Source: Candidatus Nanosynbacter sp. TM7-075 (GTDB taxonomy: Bacteria; Patescibacteriota; Saccharimonadia; Saccharimonadales; Saccharimonadaceae). From it: 64,000 nt of DNA. Of this stretch, positions 16,972-24,775 are shown in pieces (the stretch's first letter is position 1; each line of letters opens with the position of its first letter). A model generated the notes under the pieces. The model was not told where the DNA came from, ran no database searches, and saw nothing but the letters and a program-made list of their open reading frames with translations. The stretch is taken from positions 124,001 through 188,000 of the forward strand of contig NZ_JAJQJW010000001.1 in the NCBI RefSeq assembly GCF_022828255.1, read 5' to 3'. A program made the position numbers and the translations under genes.

Positions 16972-18819
16972 CTATTGTTTCGCGGCGCGCTTTCGCTCGT
17001 TTGCGTCCAGATATCGCTTGCGAAGTCGTAATGATTTTGGCGTAACTTCCAAAAGTTCATCATCTTCGATAAAGTCGATACATTGCTCCAAGCTAAACTG
17101 CGTAAATGGCGTCAATTGTACAGTTCCATCTGATGATTTGGAGCGCATGTTAGTCAAATGCTTAGCCTTACAAACGTTGATTTCGATATCTTCTTGGCGA
17201 TTATAGATTCCGACAATCATTCCGGCGTAAACTTCTGTTCCTGGTCCGACCAATAATTCGCCACGGGCTTCGGCTGCTTGCAGGGCGTAAGGTGTTGTTG
17301 TGCCAGCCTCAAACGCGATCAAAACTCCATTGCGGGTTTTTGGTAGTTTACCGCCAAGCGGTTGATATCCGTGAGGCAGGGAATTCATAATCACCGTACC
17401 TCTGGTGGCGGTCAATAAAATGTTGCGCAGACCAATCAGCGCTCTCGTCGGCAAAATGTAAGTCAGGCGAGCAGCACCAGCGGTGGTCGTTTCCTGGGAT
17501 TTCATTTCAGCATGTCGCGCGCCAAGCTCTTGGCTAATCGCACCGATAAATTCGCTTCCGACTTCAATTTGCAATTCTTCAATCGGTTCTTTTTCGACGC
17601 CGTCCTCGGTAATTGTAACAACTTGCGGTCGTCCAACTTCAAACTCAAAGCCTTCGCGTCGCATGGTTTCAATCAAAACACTCAAGTGCAATTCGCCACG
17701 CCCAGAAATAGTAAAGCCAATTCCGTTTTCCTCAACGCGTAGCGCCACGTTGGTTTCAAGCTCTCGCTTCAATCGGTCGCCAATTTGCCTGGATGTCGTG
17801 AACTCGCCCTCGCGACCTTTCATTGGGCTGGTGTTTGGTCCGAGGTACATGCTCAAAGTCGGAGCTTCAATGTCAATTGTTGGTAGCGCTTCAGGCTGTT
17901 CTTTGTCGGCAATCGTATCACCAATATGCGCGTCAGCCACGCCAACCAGCGCCACAATGTCGCCAGCAAAAGCTTCGTCAAGTTCTTCGCGATTCAAGCC
18001 GCGATAGCCAAAAACTTTCTCAATTCGTGCAGAGCCCGCGACTTCGCCATTTTTCATCAAACTGACTTGCAAGCCACGCTTAACAGATCCGCGAGCAATT
18101 CGCCCAATCGCGTATTTTCCTTGAAATGTGTCATATTGCAAGCTGGTAACAAGCAATTGAAATGCGCCATCTTCCGTCACATCTGGCGCTGGAATGTCGT
18201 TAATAATCGCGTCAAAAATTGGCGTCAAATCTGCGTCTTCGTCGGTGTTTGCAGGAATTTCTTTCCATGATTTTCCGTCACGTCCGATTGCGTAATAAAT
18301 TGGATATTGCAATTGAGAATCGTCGGTCGCTAGCTCCAAAAACAGATCGCTCAACTCATCTTCAACTTCGGCAATTCGCCTGGCTGGCTTGTCAATCTTA
18401 TTGATAATCACGACAGGCTTCAGCCCCAGCTCAAGCGCCTTCGCTAATACGAATTTGGTCTGAGGCATCGGACCTTCCTGCGCATCCACGATTAGCAGAA
18501 CGCCGTCAGCCATATTCAAGGTTCGCTCAACTTCGCCAGAGAAATCGGCGTGTCCTGGCGTGTCAATGATGTTTATTTTGTAGTCGCCGTAAAAAATTGA
18601 CGTTTGTTTGGCGGTGATGGTGATGCCGCGCTCGTGCTCTTGATCGCCGGAATCCATAATCAATTCCTGGCTCATCTCGGCTTGGTTGTCGCGGAATGTT
18701 CGCGACTGCTTTAATAGTCCGTCAACCATGGTCGTTTTGCCGTGGTCGACGTGGGCAATAATGGCAATGTTTCGAATCTTGCTAGCGTCCTTCATAAAAA
18801 TATGGTCTGATATTAGCAC
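16972..18819 (-). CDS. typA: Ribosome-associated GTPase TypA/BipA
   Basis: Translational GTPase of the EF-G family, 615 residues. G1 [10 protein letters not shown]2 region [10 protein letters not shown]3 [13 protein letters not shown]4 NKIDKP, and the BipA-specific C-terminal domain ([16 protein letters not shown]...). GTG 18819 is preferred because GAGGAAGG lies at suitable spacing. An internal ATG (MKDASKIRN) 8 codons later would match family N-termini as well. Confidence 0.95.
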   Translation of the reverse strand: MLISDHIFMKDASKIRNIAIIAHVDHGKTTMVDGLLKQSRTFRDNQAEMSQELIMDSGDQEHERGITITAKQTSIFYGDYKINIIDTPGHADFSGEVERTLNMADGVLLIVDAQEGPMPQTKFVLAKALELGLKPVVIINKIDKPARRIAEVEDELSDLFLELATDDSQLQYPIYYAIGRDGKSWKEIPANTDEDADLTPIFDAIINDIPAPDVTEDGAFQLLVTSLQYDTFQGKYAIGRIARGSVKRGLQVSLMKNGEVAGSARIEKVFGYRGLNREELDEAFAGDIVALVGVADAHIGDTIADKEQPEALPTIDIEAPTLSMYLGPNTSPMKGREGEFTTSRQIGDRLKRELETNVALRVEENGIGFTISGRGELHLSVLIETMRREGFEFEVGRPQVVTITEDGVEKEPIEELQIEVGSEFIGAISQELGARHAEMKSQETTTAGAARLTYILPTRALIGLRNILLTATRGTVIMNSLPHGYQPLGGKLPKTRNGVLIAFEAGTTTPYALQAAEARGELLVGPGTEVYAGMIVGIYNRQEDIEINVCKAKHLTNMRSKSSDGTVQLTPFTQFSLEQCIDFIEDDELLEVTPKSLRLRKRYLDANERKRAAKQ

Positions 18820-18892
18820 AGACCTTCCTCTTAATATAAAATTTTACCACGATAAGGGGAAAATAAAAAGAGTGAAAGTTGTGTTTAATACT

Positions 18893-19414
18893 TTAATATA
18901 CTGTAATTTGCTGTTCGTCAAGTTGGTCTTTTGGAAAATTTATCAGCCGAGTTTTGCCGTCAGTACTATGTAAAATATCTAGATCAGCCATTACTATACC
19001 GAGAGCTTGCGTCGCCAATTTAACTTGCGCCGAGTCTACTTTTAATTCTTGGTGGGCTAATCTCTTCGCTTTTTTATTCTTCGTACAGGCTATTAGTAGT
19101 TCGGGGTAGTCCGGCATGTCGTCTAACTGGGGTATATACATTCCATAAGCAGGTTCTGTTCGGGTGAAATAATTTACAATCTTGCCTTGTCGATTTTTTA
19201 CTCCCCAACGTTCACGTTCTGCTACTAAAGCTTCATTCCTTTTAAGATAATCGTAATATATATCTGTATGATGGTTCTCGGGAGATACTATTATGTGCCC
19301 AGTCGGCTTCCCGTTTGTAGATAATTCTCGCGAGAATATAACCAATCCAGAAGGATGAGGTTCAGTCGCCATATCTATGTCAAGATGGGTTGACGTAACG
19401 TAAAAAGATTCCAT
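18893..19414 (-). CDS. Hypothetical protein (173 aa)
   Basis: I do not recognise this protein. It is soluble, with no signal peptide and no obvious catalytic motif; the C-terminal half is Lys-rich then helical. ATG 19414 lies 20 nt after the 3' end of tRNA-Val on the same strand and has only a weak AGG upstream, so it is probably co-transcribed with that tRNA and freed by tRNA 3' processing. Confidence 0.65.
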   Translation of the reverse strand: MESFYVTSTHLDIDMATEPHPSGLVIFSRELSTNGKPTGHIIVSPENHHTDIYYDYLKRNEALVAERERWGVKNRQGKIVNYFTRTEPAYGMYIPQLDDMPDYPELLIACTKNKKAKRLAHQELKVDSAQVKLATQALGIVMADLDILHSTDGKTRLINFPKDQLDEQQITVY

Positions 19415-19433
19415 ATTTATACCTAACGTGAAA

Positions 19434-19510
19434 TGGTGGGAAATACAGGGCTCGAACCTGTGACCTCACGAATGTGAATCGTGCGCTCTAGCCAACTGAG
19501 CTAATTTCCC
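19434..19510 (-). tRNA. tRNA-Val (anticodon CAC)
   Basis: Complete cloverleaf on the minus strand. The acceptor is GGGAAAT/ATTTCCC with encoded CCA, and the anticodon loop TTCACAT gives CAC. Length is 77 nt. Confidence 0.93.
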
Positions 19511-19605
19511 GCAATTACATCTGTCGTTTTATTTAACGAACTCGTGATGTGAGCTAATTATAGTTCAGGTTTCAAGTCCTGACAAGTTACGTCGAGTATA
19601 TCCTA

Positions 19606-19684
19606 TTTACTTTTTATACAAGTGTGATATAAACAAAAGTAGCTTTTGTTGACAAGTTGAGTAAACAAGGAGACTATACGAACG
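19606..19684 (+). promoter_or_regulatory. Cassette-type promoter and short leader (copy E)
   Basis: TTTACT, 16-nt spacer ending in ACAAGTGTGA, then TATAAA (19628-19633), and a leader beginning AAAAGTAGCTTTTGTTGACA, clearly related to copies A and D. The long second hairpin is missing. CTTTTGTT can pair with AACAAGGAG, which would hide the AAGGAG Shine-Dalgarno (19667-19672). It drives the truncated queC-like ORF. Confidence 0.7.
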
Positions 19685-19987
19685 GTGATAATAGGCGCAG
19701 AAAAGGTGCTTCCTGAGGGGTCGGAATATCCAGATATGAGTCTATTGTCCCTCGTTGCTGATACGATCATGGTCTGTTCCAATACTAATGATTGGGATTG
19801 GCAGGTAATGTCACCATTGATGATACCTGGGCTATTTCCATACAAAGACTACGTGACAAAAAACGATTTAGTATTATGGGCTCAGTCCAATAATTTTCCC
19901 CTAGACGATACTTACTCCTGTACTAGTGGTAATGAAGAATGTTTTTTATGCAAGAGCTGTATGGCAAAGAAAAGAATAATTCAATAA
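19685..19987 (+). pseudogene. C-terminal fragment of a QueC-like 7-cyano-7-deazaguanine synthase
   Basis: 100 residues. IIGAEKV...YPD matches the middle of QueC, and SPLMIPGLFPYKDYV... DDTYSC plus the C-x6-C-x2-C-x2-C zinc cluster (SCTSGNEECFLCKSC) match its C-terminus. The N-terminal half with the ATP-pyrophosphatase SGGxDS loop is absent, so it cannot make preQ0 by itself. The upstream sequence is the cassette-type promoter, which seems to have replaced the 5' half. It may still be translated from GTG 19685. It could be mistaken for an intact small zinc protein. Confidence 0.65.
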
Positions 19988-19999
19988 AGGAGGGGCTTT

Positions 20000-20548
20000 A
20001 TGAATATAACCTACGCCACAACCAACAAATATAAATTAGCTGGAGCAAACCAGGCATTATTGGGGGCGGGTCTAACACTCACAGCTCCCGACAGGGAGCT
20101 ACCTGATGTACCGGAAATTCAATCAGATAGCCAAGAAGAAGTATCCATTGATAAAGCTCAAAAATACTACGAACTACTAAAGAGCCCACTGGTTGTTATG
20201 GATTCTGGACTGTTCATCAAAAGCCTCAAAGGTTTTCCAGGGGTTTATACGAAGTACGCACTTGATACTATCGGCATAGAAAACATAATAAAATTGCTTA
20301 AAGATGACAGAGGGGCATACACTCAGCGTACGGTTACGTATCTAGATGGACTAGAAATCAAGACGTTTGCGTACAAAGTGTATGGCGAATTACTCAGCGA
20401 ACCACGCGGCGAGAATGGTCGTGACTACGATAAATATTTCAAAGTTGATGGCGCAAACAAGACGATAGCTGAGATGAGTGACGATGAAAAGACCGACATG
20501 ATAGCTGTAGTATGGAAGGAGTTAGCGCAGTGGTTGCAGCAAAAATAA
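20000..20548 (+). CDS. RdgB/HAM1-like non-canonical purine NTP pyrophosphatase
   Basis: 182 residues of the HAM1 family, which hydrolyses dITP, XTP or modified purine triphosphates to the monophosphate. Visible motifs are ATTNKYKL (equivalent of SGNKGKL), VVMDSGLFIKSLKGFPGVY (equivalent of DDSGLxVxALxGxPGV) and MSDDEKTDM near the end. AAAGGAGGGG precedes ATG. It lies between a queC piece and a folE piece, so its original role may have been within a deazaguanine-type operon. Divergent from the housekeeping form. Confidence 0.8.
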   Translation: MNITYATTNKYKLAGANQALLGAGLTLTAPDRELPDVPEIQSDSQEEVSIDKAQKYYELLKSPLVVMDSGLFIKSLKGFPGVYTKYALDTIGIENIIKLLKDDRGAYTQRTVTYLDGLEIKTFAYKVYGELLSEPRGENGRDYDKYFKVDGANKTIAEMSDDEKTDMIAVVWKELAQWLQQK

Positions 20549-20670
20549 GTTCAGCGGAGGCGAAACTGATCGACGCCATAAAAGATTATTTATCAGAGAA
20601 GGGTGAAGACATTAACAGAGATGGCTTAATTGATACGCCAGAGAGGTTTGTTAAACAATCTAGACCCTAA
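20530..20670 (+). pseudogene. N-terminal fragment of GTP cyclohydrolase I (folE-like)
   Basis: 46 codons from GTG 20530, overlapping the end of the rdgB-like gene, with GAAGGAG upstream. KLIDAIKDYLSEKGEDINRD and GLIDTPERFVK match the start of GTP cyclohydrolase I (IxxLLxxLGEDPxREGLxDTPxRVAK). The match ends at FVKQSRP and a stop at 20668, six nucleotides before the promoter of cassette A. The catalytic domain is missing, so it is not functional. Confidence 0.7.
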
Positions 20671-20675
20671 TAATA

Positions 20676-20898
20676 TTGACTTTTTTACACAAGTGTGGTA
20701 TAAATGAAAGTAGCTTTCGTTGATAAGTTGAGTAAATCCTTGTCCGAAAGTGAACTTTGACAGGCAATCGAACACAAGATGAGTTTTTATTTCTTTTCTG
20801 AATGCCAAGAGAACTAAGATCTCATCTTGTGTTGTTAAGAGAACAACACTTCGCTGCACACCCGCAGAGATGAGAACACCAGAAGAAAGGTGAAAACC
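20676..20898 (+). ncRNA. Cassette A promoter and three-hairpin 5' leader
   Basis: TTGACT (20676-20681), 17-nt spacer with the dyad CACAAGTGTG, and TATAAA (20699-20704). The leader then contains: hairpin 1, CTTTCG-TT-GATAAG with CTTGTC-CGAAAG; a free segment GACAGGCAATCG (20759-20770) complementary to the 3' end; hairpin 2, AACACAAGATGAG (20771-20783) with its exact complement (20821-20833), extended by ATTTCTT/AAGAGA-type pairing; hairpin 3, GTTGTT/AACAAC around AAGAG. Copies B and C share this plan with compensatory changes. Confidence 0.75.
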
Positions 20899-21351
20899 AT
20901 GTCCACGCGATTCGAGACCTACGTATTCCACCTTAATATGTCAACCAAATTGCTCAGGCTATTTTGGAAGGACATTCGTCGCACTGTCCTCGATGATATC
21001 CTCAATGATTTCCGTTTTGAAGATCCCGTCAAGGAGCGCTGCTTCAGAAGTTCTATTGAATCAGTACAGGATCATACGGAGAGTCTAGGAAATCTCGTAT
21101 ACTACTACTTCCTTGGGGAGTGTGACAAAGAAGGGGTTGATTCCGATGGGCTTGACGCAAAAGACACCGTAGAAGGTGTCTTCGACGAGGCTCTATCAGC
21201 CAGACTATCATTCGCAATCATTAAGGAGGTATTGGGGAGCATCCCCATGGAAAACGAAGAAGAGGCAAATTCAGTGGCTGATCTTCAGGTCACAATCTAT
21301 GACACCCTTCTCCATATCATGAAGATTTCCAGTGATTACCTGCAATCCTAG
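20899..21351 (+). CDS. Cassette A protein, unknown (150 aa)
   Basis: I do not recognise this protein. It is acidic, predicted mostly helical and soluble, with no signal peptide. Codon use favours C-ending codons (CTC, ATC, GAC), unlike the TTG/ATT-rich neighbours, suggesting foreign origin. ATG 20899 follows AGAAAGG at normal spacing; an in-frame GTG 9 nt earlier is less likely. It is flanked by a conserved leader upstream and a conserved 3' hairpin downstream, while its sequence is unrelated to the ORF in cassette B. Confidence 0.7.
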   Translation: MSTRFETYVFHLNMSTKLLRLFWKDIRRTVLDDILNDFRFEDPVKERCFRSSIESVQDHTESLGNLVYYYFLGECDKEGVDSDGLDAKDTVEGVFDEALSARLSFAIIKEVLGSIPMENEEEANSVADLQVTIYDTLLHIMKISSDYLQS

Positions 21352-21366
21352 CGATTCTCTACTCTG

Positions 21367-21404
21367 CATGGCAGGTGATTGTTCTTTTACGATTGCCTGT
21401 CATG
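21367..21404 (+). terminator. 3' hairpin of cassette A
   Basis: A 16-bp stem with G-U pairs around a short T-rich loop. Its right arm contains CGATTGCCTGTC (21390-21401), the exact complement of the leader segment 20759-20770, so it can pair either locally or with the leader. Confidence 0.7.
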
Positions 21405-21510
21405 TAGACTCTGAACTTATGACATTAAAAATCACCCTGATCATGGGTGATTTTCTTTATGGTGAAAAAATTCAGTTCTTGGTGCGGATGAAAGGACTTG
21501 AACCTTCACG
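21374..21510 (+). repeat. Inverted duplication, left copy (terminators plus tRNA-Leu 3' part)
   Basis: About 137 bp that are nearly identical to the reverse complement of 23356-23491. It covers the cassette 3' hairpin, the bidirectional terminator and the 3' end of tRNA-Leu. Confidence 0.85.
21424..21458. terminator. Bidirectional terminator
   Basis: AAAATCACCC (21428-21437) pairs with GGGTGATTTT (21445-21454). It separates cassette A from convergent tRNA-Leu(UAG). The same structure recurs at 23411-23437. Confidence 0.85.
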
Positions 21511-21564
21511 CCGTGAGGCACATGCTCCTAAGGCATGCGTGTCTACCAATTCCACCACATCCGC
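21480..21564 (-). tRNA. tRNA-Leu (anticodon UAG)
   Basis: 85-nt class II tRNA on the minus strand with a long variable arm and encoded CCA. The anticodon loop CTTAGGA gives UAG. Its 3' part and flank are duplicated in inverted orientation at tRNA-Leu(CAG). Confidence 0.95.
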
Positions 21565-21648
21565 ATAACCCGATTATATCAAAACAAATTCTACTTATCA
21601 ACTGTCCGCGCTTATGTTAAAATTGAAGTAGCATACTAAGGAGGATTG

Positions 21649-23259
21649 ATGAATAAAGTTGCGAAATATTTGAATGAACATCTTAGTGGCGAAGTCGCGT
21701 CGCAGGATTTTGCATTGAGTCAAGTTGAAGCTGACAATGGACTTTTGGTGCGCCGACCAGAAATGATTGTTCGTGCGGCTAATATGAACGACATCAGGAA
21801 AGTGATGCGATTTTGTTCTCAATTAGCAGAGAAAGGTCATGTTTTACCTGTATTTGTTCGTGGTTGTGGCAATGATGAAACTGGCGCAGCGACGAATAAA
21901 GGTATTGCAATTGACGAAAAAACGTATATGAATCGTGTGGTTGGTATTGATCCTCGCCAGCAACTGATTCATGCTCAAGCGGGAATTTCTCTTTCGGCGA
22001 TCAACGCAACTTTGTCTACACATAAAGGCTTGGGCTTGCCGCGAACCTCGTATGTGGCGGAAGAAGGCACGGTTGGTGGCGCAATTAACACAGCTCCGTC
22101 TGGAATATTATCTGGCGCGCATGGTCGTTTTGCTGATGCCGTTCAGCAACTTGAAATTGTCCTAAGTAATGGCGACGTGATCCAGACTGGTCGCATATCT
22201 CGACGCGAATTGAGCAAGAAAAAAGGATTATCGACGTTTGAGGGCGAGATTTATCGAGAGATTGATAATTTAATCTCAGATAACGCCGAGCTGATTTCGC
22301 AAATGGACCCAGCTTTGCCGGATACAGTTGGCTATAGCGGGATTTCTCAGGTGAAGCAAAAAGACGGGTCGTTTGACTTGACGCCGCTGTTTATTGGTAG
22401 TCAGGGAAGTCTGGGTGTGATTTGCGAAGTTATTATGAAGGCGCAATTTATTCGTCCGGAATATTCAGTTGTTGCCGCATCATATAAAAAGTTGTCAGAC
22501 GCGCAATCAGCCGTGGAATTAGCGATGAAAAATAAGGCTTCGGCAGTGGAAATAATCGACGGGCGATTCTTTCGTCAGGCTGCGGTCGTCGGTAAAGTGG
22601 TTGAGTGGGCGCCGAAAGAATGCTTTAAGGGTGCGGTAGTCTTGGCTATCTTTGATGACTTCTCTGACAGAGCACGTAATAAAGCCGCGAAGAAATTGAC
22701 TAGAAAATTGGAATCATCAGAAGCGATTGACATAAAAACTCTACATTTAGAAGAGCAGGATTTGTTCAGTTTGCATTCTGTTTTGGCTTTGGCGGAAACT
22801 CCAAGCGAGCCGCATATGATTACGCCGCGCGTATTTTCTGGGATTTTAATGGCGCCAGAAAAGATTGACAGTTTCCTTAGCGAGTTGAAGTCGCTGGAAC
22901 CTAAGTACGGCGTGGATTTGCCAGTTTTTGTTGACTTTTCAAGCGATTATATTTCTTTGCATCCGACGTTTGACAGTAAAAAGGTAAGTGAGCGCCAGAA
23001 GATTCTTCAGTTGTTAGCGGAAATTTCTCAGATTGTTAATAAGTATGAAGGTTCTTTTGCGGGCTTTGGTGGTGACGGAAGATTGAAGGCTAACTTTATC
23101 TATAAAAATCTGCCAGATGATGAAAAACAATTATACGCAAAGGTGAAAAAAATCTTTGATCCAGCTGGAATTTTTAACCCAGGAATTAAAGCGGAGGCCC
23201 AGCCGAAGGAGTTGGCGGCGGAATTAAACGCGTGGTGTAAGCTTCGCAATCAAGCTTGA
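21649..23259 (+). CDS. FAD-linked oxidase / D-lactate (glycolate) dehydrogenase-like
   Basis: 536-residue flavoprotein of the FAD_binding_4 / GlcD family. It has the N-terminal FAD-binding PCMH domain (VFVRGCGNDETGAATNKGI, EEGTVGGAINTAPSG), a substrate domain and a C-terminal FAD-oxidase end (KKIFDPAGIFNPGIK). These enzymes oxidise 2-hydroxyacids such as D-lactate; the substrate here is inferred. No Fe-S or membrane domain is fused. ATG 21649 has AAGGAGG upstream. It sits between two tRNA-Leu genes inside the inverted duplication. Confidence 0.85.
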   Translation: MNKVAKYLNEHLSGEVASQDFALSQVEADNGLLVRRPEMIVRAANMNDIRKVMRFCSQLAEKGHVLPVFVRGCGNDETGAATNKGIAIDEKTYMNRVVGIDPRQQLIHAQAGISLSAINATLSTHKGLGLPRTSYVAEEGTVGGAINTAPSGILSGAHGRFADAVQQLEIVLSNGDVIQTGRISRRELSKKKGLSTFEGEIYREIDNLISDNAELISQMDPALPDTVGYSGISQVKQKDGSFDLTPLFIGSQGSLGVICEVIMKAQFIRPEYSVVAASYKKLSDAQSAVELAMKNKASAVEIIDGRFFRQAAVVGKVVEWAPKECFKGAVVLAIFDDFSDRARNKAAKKLTRKLESSEAIDIKTLHLEEQDLFSLHSVLALAETPSEPHMITPRVFSGILMAPEKIDSFLSELKSLEPKYGVDLPVFVDFSSDYISLHPTFDSKKVSERQKILQLLAEISQIVNKYEGSFAGFGGDGRLKANFIYKNLPDDEKQLYAKVKKIFDPAGIFNPGIKAEAQPKELAAELNAWCKLRNQA

Positions 23260-23284
23260 TACTGGGTGAAAATTGGGCTATAAT
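23256..23284 (+). promoter_or_regulatory. Promoter of tRNA-Leu(CAG)
   Basis: TTGATA (23256-23261), 17-nt spacer, TATAAT (23279-23284), 15 nt before the mature tRNA. The -35 box overlaps the stop of the oxidase gene. Confidence 0.8.
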
Positions 23285-23299
23285 TGACGCGTAGCCCAT

Positions 23300-23386
23300 G
23301 CGGATGTGGCGGAATTGGTAGACGCGCTAGCTTCAGGTGCTAGTGTACGCAAGTACGTGAAGGTTCAAGTCCTTTCATCCGCACCA
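23300..23386 (+). tRNA. tRNA-Leu (anticodon CAG)
   Basis: 87-nt class II tRNA with a variable arm and encoded CCA. The anticodon loop TTCAGGT gives CAG. Its 3' end begins the right copy of the inverted duplication. Confidence 0.95.
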
Positions 23387-23491
23387 AGAATTGAAATTTT
23401 TCACCATAAGAAAATCACCCGTAGTTAGGGTGATTTTTAATGTCGTAAATTCAGAGTCTACATGACAGGCAATCGTAAAAGAACAATCACC
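23356..23491 (-). repeat. Inverted duplication, right copy
   Basis: Reverse complement of 21374-21510 with few differences. It includes the tRNA-Leu 3' part, a bidirectional terminator (23411-23437) and most of the cassette B 3' hairpin. Confidence 0.85.
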
Positions 23492-23504
23492 CGTCATGTA
23501 GACT
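23455..23504 (-). terminator. 3' hairpin of cassette B
   Basis: Stem AGTCTACATGAC (23455-23466) with GTCATGTAGACT (23493-23504), continuing inward. On the minus strand it contains CGATTGCCTGTC (23464-23475), complementary to the cassette B leader segment at 24070-24081. Confidence 0.7.
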
Positions 23505-23512
23505 ATATAACG

Positions 23513-23947
23513 TCAGTCAATCCAGGGATTGCTGAGTACGGCCTCGTCGCGGCTGTATTCTCGTTGCATGGATTCTCCTGCGTACATCAAGCACAGAAGA
23601 GTATCATCAATCTCGCTCAAGATACTCTTGAACTGGTCTTCGTCCGTCATGGTGGCGACGTGCTTGTCAACGAAGATTTTCAGCTCCTCTAGGGCTGAAG
23701 AGACGCGTACAGCATCGTTGTAGATGTTGACGCCTACAACGATGGCTGGGGCTTGCGCGAGACACATGTTCGCATAGACCTGGAGGTCTTGCACTCGTTG
23801 ACACGTGTCGCGAATCATTTGGACGAATCGCCTTACTTGAAGGACGGGGATATACTCGTCCTTGCAGATAATCTCCATGGCGGTGTGCCATTTCGAACTC
23901 AGGTCTTTCGTCGTAGCGGAAAGATCGTCAGAGACATCGATAAACAT
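23513..23947 (-). CDS. Cassette B protein, unknown (144 aa)
   Basis: I do not recognise this protein. It is soluble, helical and acidic, with C-ending codons more common than in neighbouring genes. ATG 23947 (MFIDVSDD) is chosen over ATG 23971 because alignment of the leader with cassette A places the start there; the longer form would add eight residues. It occupies the same slot between leader and 3' hairpin as the unrelated cassette A protein. Confidence 0.65.
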   Translation of the reverse strand: MFIDVSDDLSATTKDLSSKWHTAMEIICKDEYIPVLQVRRFVQMIRDTCQRVQDLQVYANMCLAQAPAIVVGVNIYNDAVRVSSALEELKIFVDKHVATMTDEDQFKSILSEIDDTLLCLMYAGESMQREYSRDEAVLSNPWID

Positions 23948-24164
23948 TGTGCTATCTTTCTGTTCTCTCATCTGCGTGGGTGCAACGTATTGTGTTCTTT
24001 ACAATACAAGATGAGATCTTATCTCTCTTATGGTGGTTTTAAAAAAGAAATAAAAACTCATCTTGTGTTCGATTGCCTGTCAAAGTTCACTTTCGGACAA
24101 GGATTTACTCAACTTATCAACGAAAGCTACTTTCATTTATACCACACTTGTGTAAAAAAGTCAA
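23948..24164 (-). ncRNA. Cassette B promoter and three-hairpin 5' leader
   Basis: Minus strand: TTGACT (24159-24164), 17-nt spacer with CACAAGTGTG, TATAAA (24136-24141), hairpin 1 as in copy A, GACAGGCAATCG (24070-24081), hairpin 2 AACACAAGATGAG/CTCATCTTGTATT, and hairpin 3 TTGT/ACAA around AAAGAAC. The first 120 nt are almost identical to copy A; the hairpin 2 loop and the downstream part differ. Confidence 0.75.
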
Positions 24165-24214
24165 TAGAATATATAAAAACAGCCTCAAATGAGACTATTT
24201 CAAAATGATTTCAG

Positions 24215-24270
24215 GGGATATATGACAAGCAGCCATAAAAAAGAATGTGGATCAACTCATCATATATCCC
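24215..24270 (-). terminator. 3' hairpin of cassette C
   Basis: GGGATATATGA (24215-24225) pairs with TCATATATCCC (24260-24270). On the minus strand it contains TGGCTGCTTGTC (24224-24235), which can pair over 12 positions (two G-U) with the cassette C leader segment GACAAGTAGCCG. Confidence 0.65.
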
Positions 24271-24276
24271 GCGTTG

Positions 24277-24507
24277 TCAGTCTTCTGTCCCCGTGTGGTC
24301 CAGAAGGCTTTGCGCTACTTGCGCCAGCACGATAGCTTCTCTCCTCAGTTGGTCAAGAAGTTTCCTGACCTCTACATCAGTGGCAATCGCGTGTGATATC
24401 ATACCTTCTTTCGGGATATAGTCGAGGGTTAATTTCTTCCCCTCGACAGACGCGGTTGCTCGACGAAGAAAATTCTCCAGTGCCGTCGTATTGGTCTTTT
24501 TATTCAC
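24277..24507 (-). CDS. Cassette C protein, unknown (76 aa)
   Basis: I do not recognise this protein. It is small, soluble and helical (VEVRKLLDQLRREAIVLAQ amphipathic segment). GTG 24507 has CAGGAAGAG upstream at slightly long spacing. Codon use is C-rich like cassettes A and B. It has its own promoter and leader of the same family and its own 3' hairpin. Confidence 0.6.
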   Translation of the reverse strand: MNKKTNTTALENFLRRATASVEGKKLTLDYIPKEGMISHAIATDVEVRKLLDQLRREAIVLAQVAQSLLDHTGTED

Positions 24508-24721
24508 GGTCTTTGCTCTTCCTGCGTTTTCTCGCCCTCACTGTGATATATGCGCATTCTTTATGCACAAGACGAGATTTTATCTCTTTAAAGCTCTTAG
24601 AAGAAATAAAAACTCGCCTTGTGTTTCGGCTACTTGTCAATGAACGTTTTCGGACAAGGATTTGCTCAACTCGTCAACGAAAACTAATATTACCTATACC
24701 ATTCTATGGTAATTAAGTCAA
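24508..24721 (-). ncRNA. Cassette C promoter and three-hairpin 5' leader (diverged copy)
   Basis: Minus strand: TTGACT (24716-24721), 17-nt spacer with a different dyad TACCAT-AGA-ATGGTA, TATAGG (24693-24698), hairpin 1 TTTTCG-TT-GACGAG with CTTGTC-CGAAAA, segment GACAAGTAGCCG (24629-24640), hairpin 2 ACACAAGGCGAG/CTCGTCTTGTGC, and hairpin 3 GCAT/ATGC around AAAGA. Several stem changes relative to copies A and B are compensatory. Confidence 0.75.
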
Positions 24722-24775
24722 TAGAAGACTCTCAACTTTTGTTATTTGCTCAGGAACTTTGATAAAATAACAGAG

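Noticed and set aside
19685-19987. Intact small zinc-finger protein
   Set aside because: The Cys cluster and preceding segments align with the C-terminus of QueC, so a truncated QueC explains it better.
20676-24721. CRISPR array or integron
   Set aside because: The repeats are about 200-nt promoter/leader units, few and spaced by whole genes, with no short regular spacers, cas genes, integrase or attC-like sites seen.
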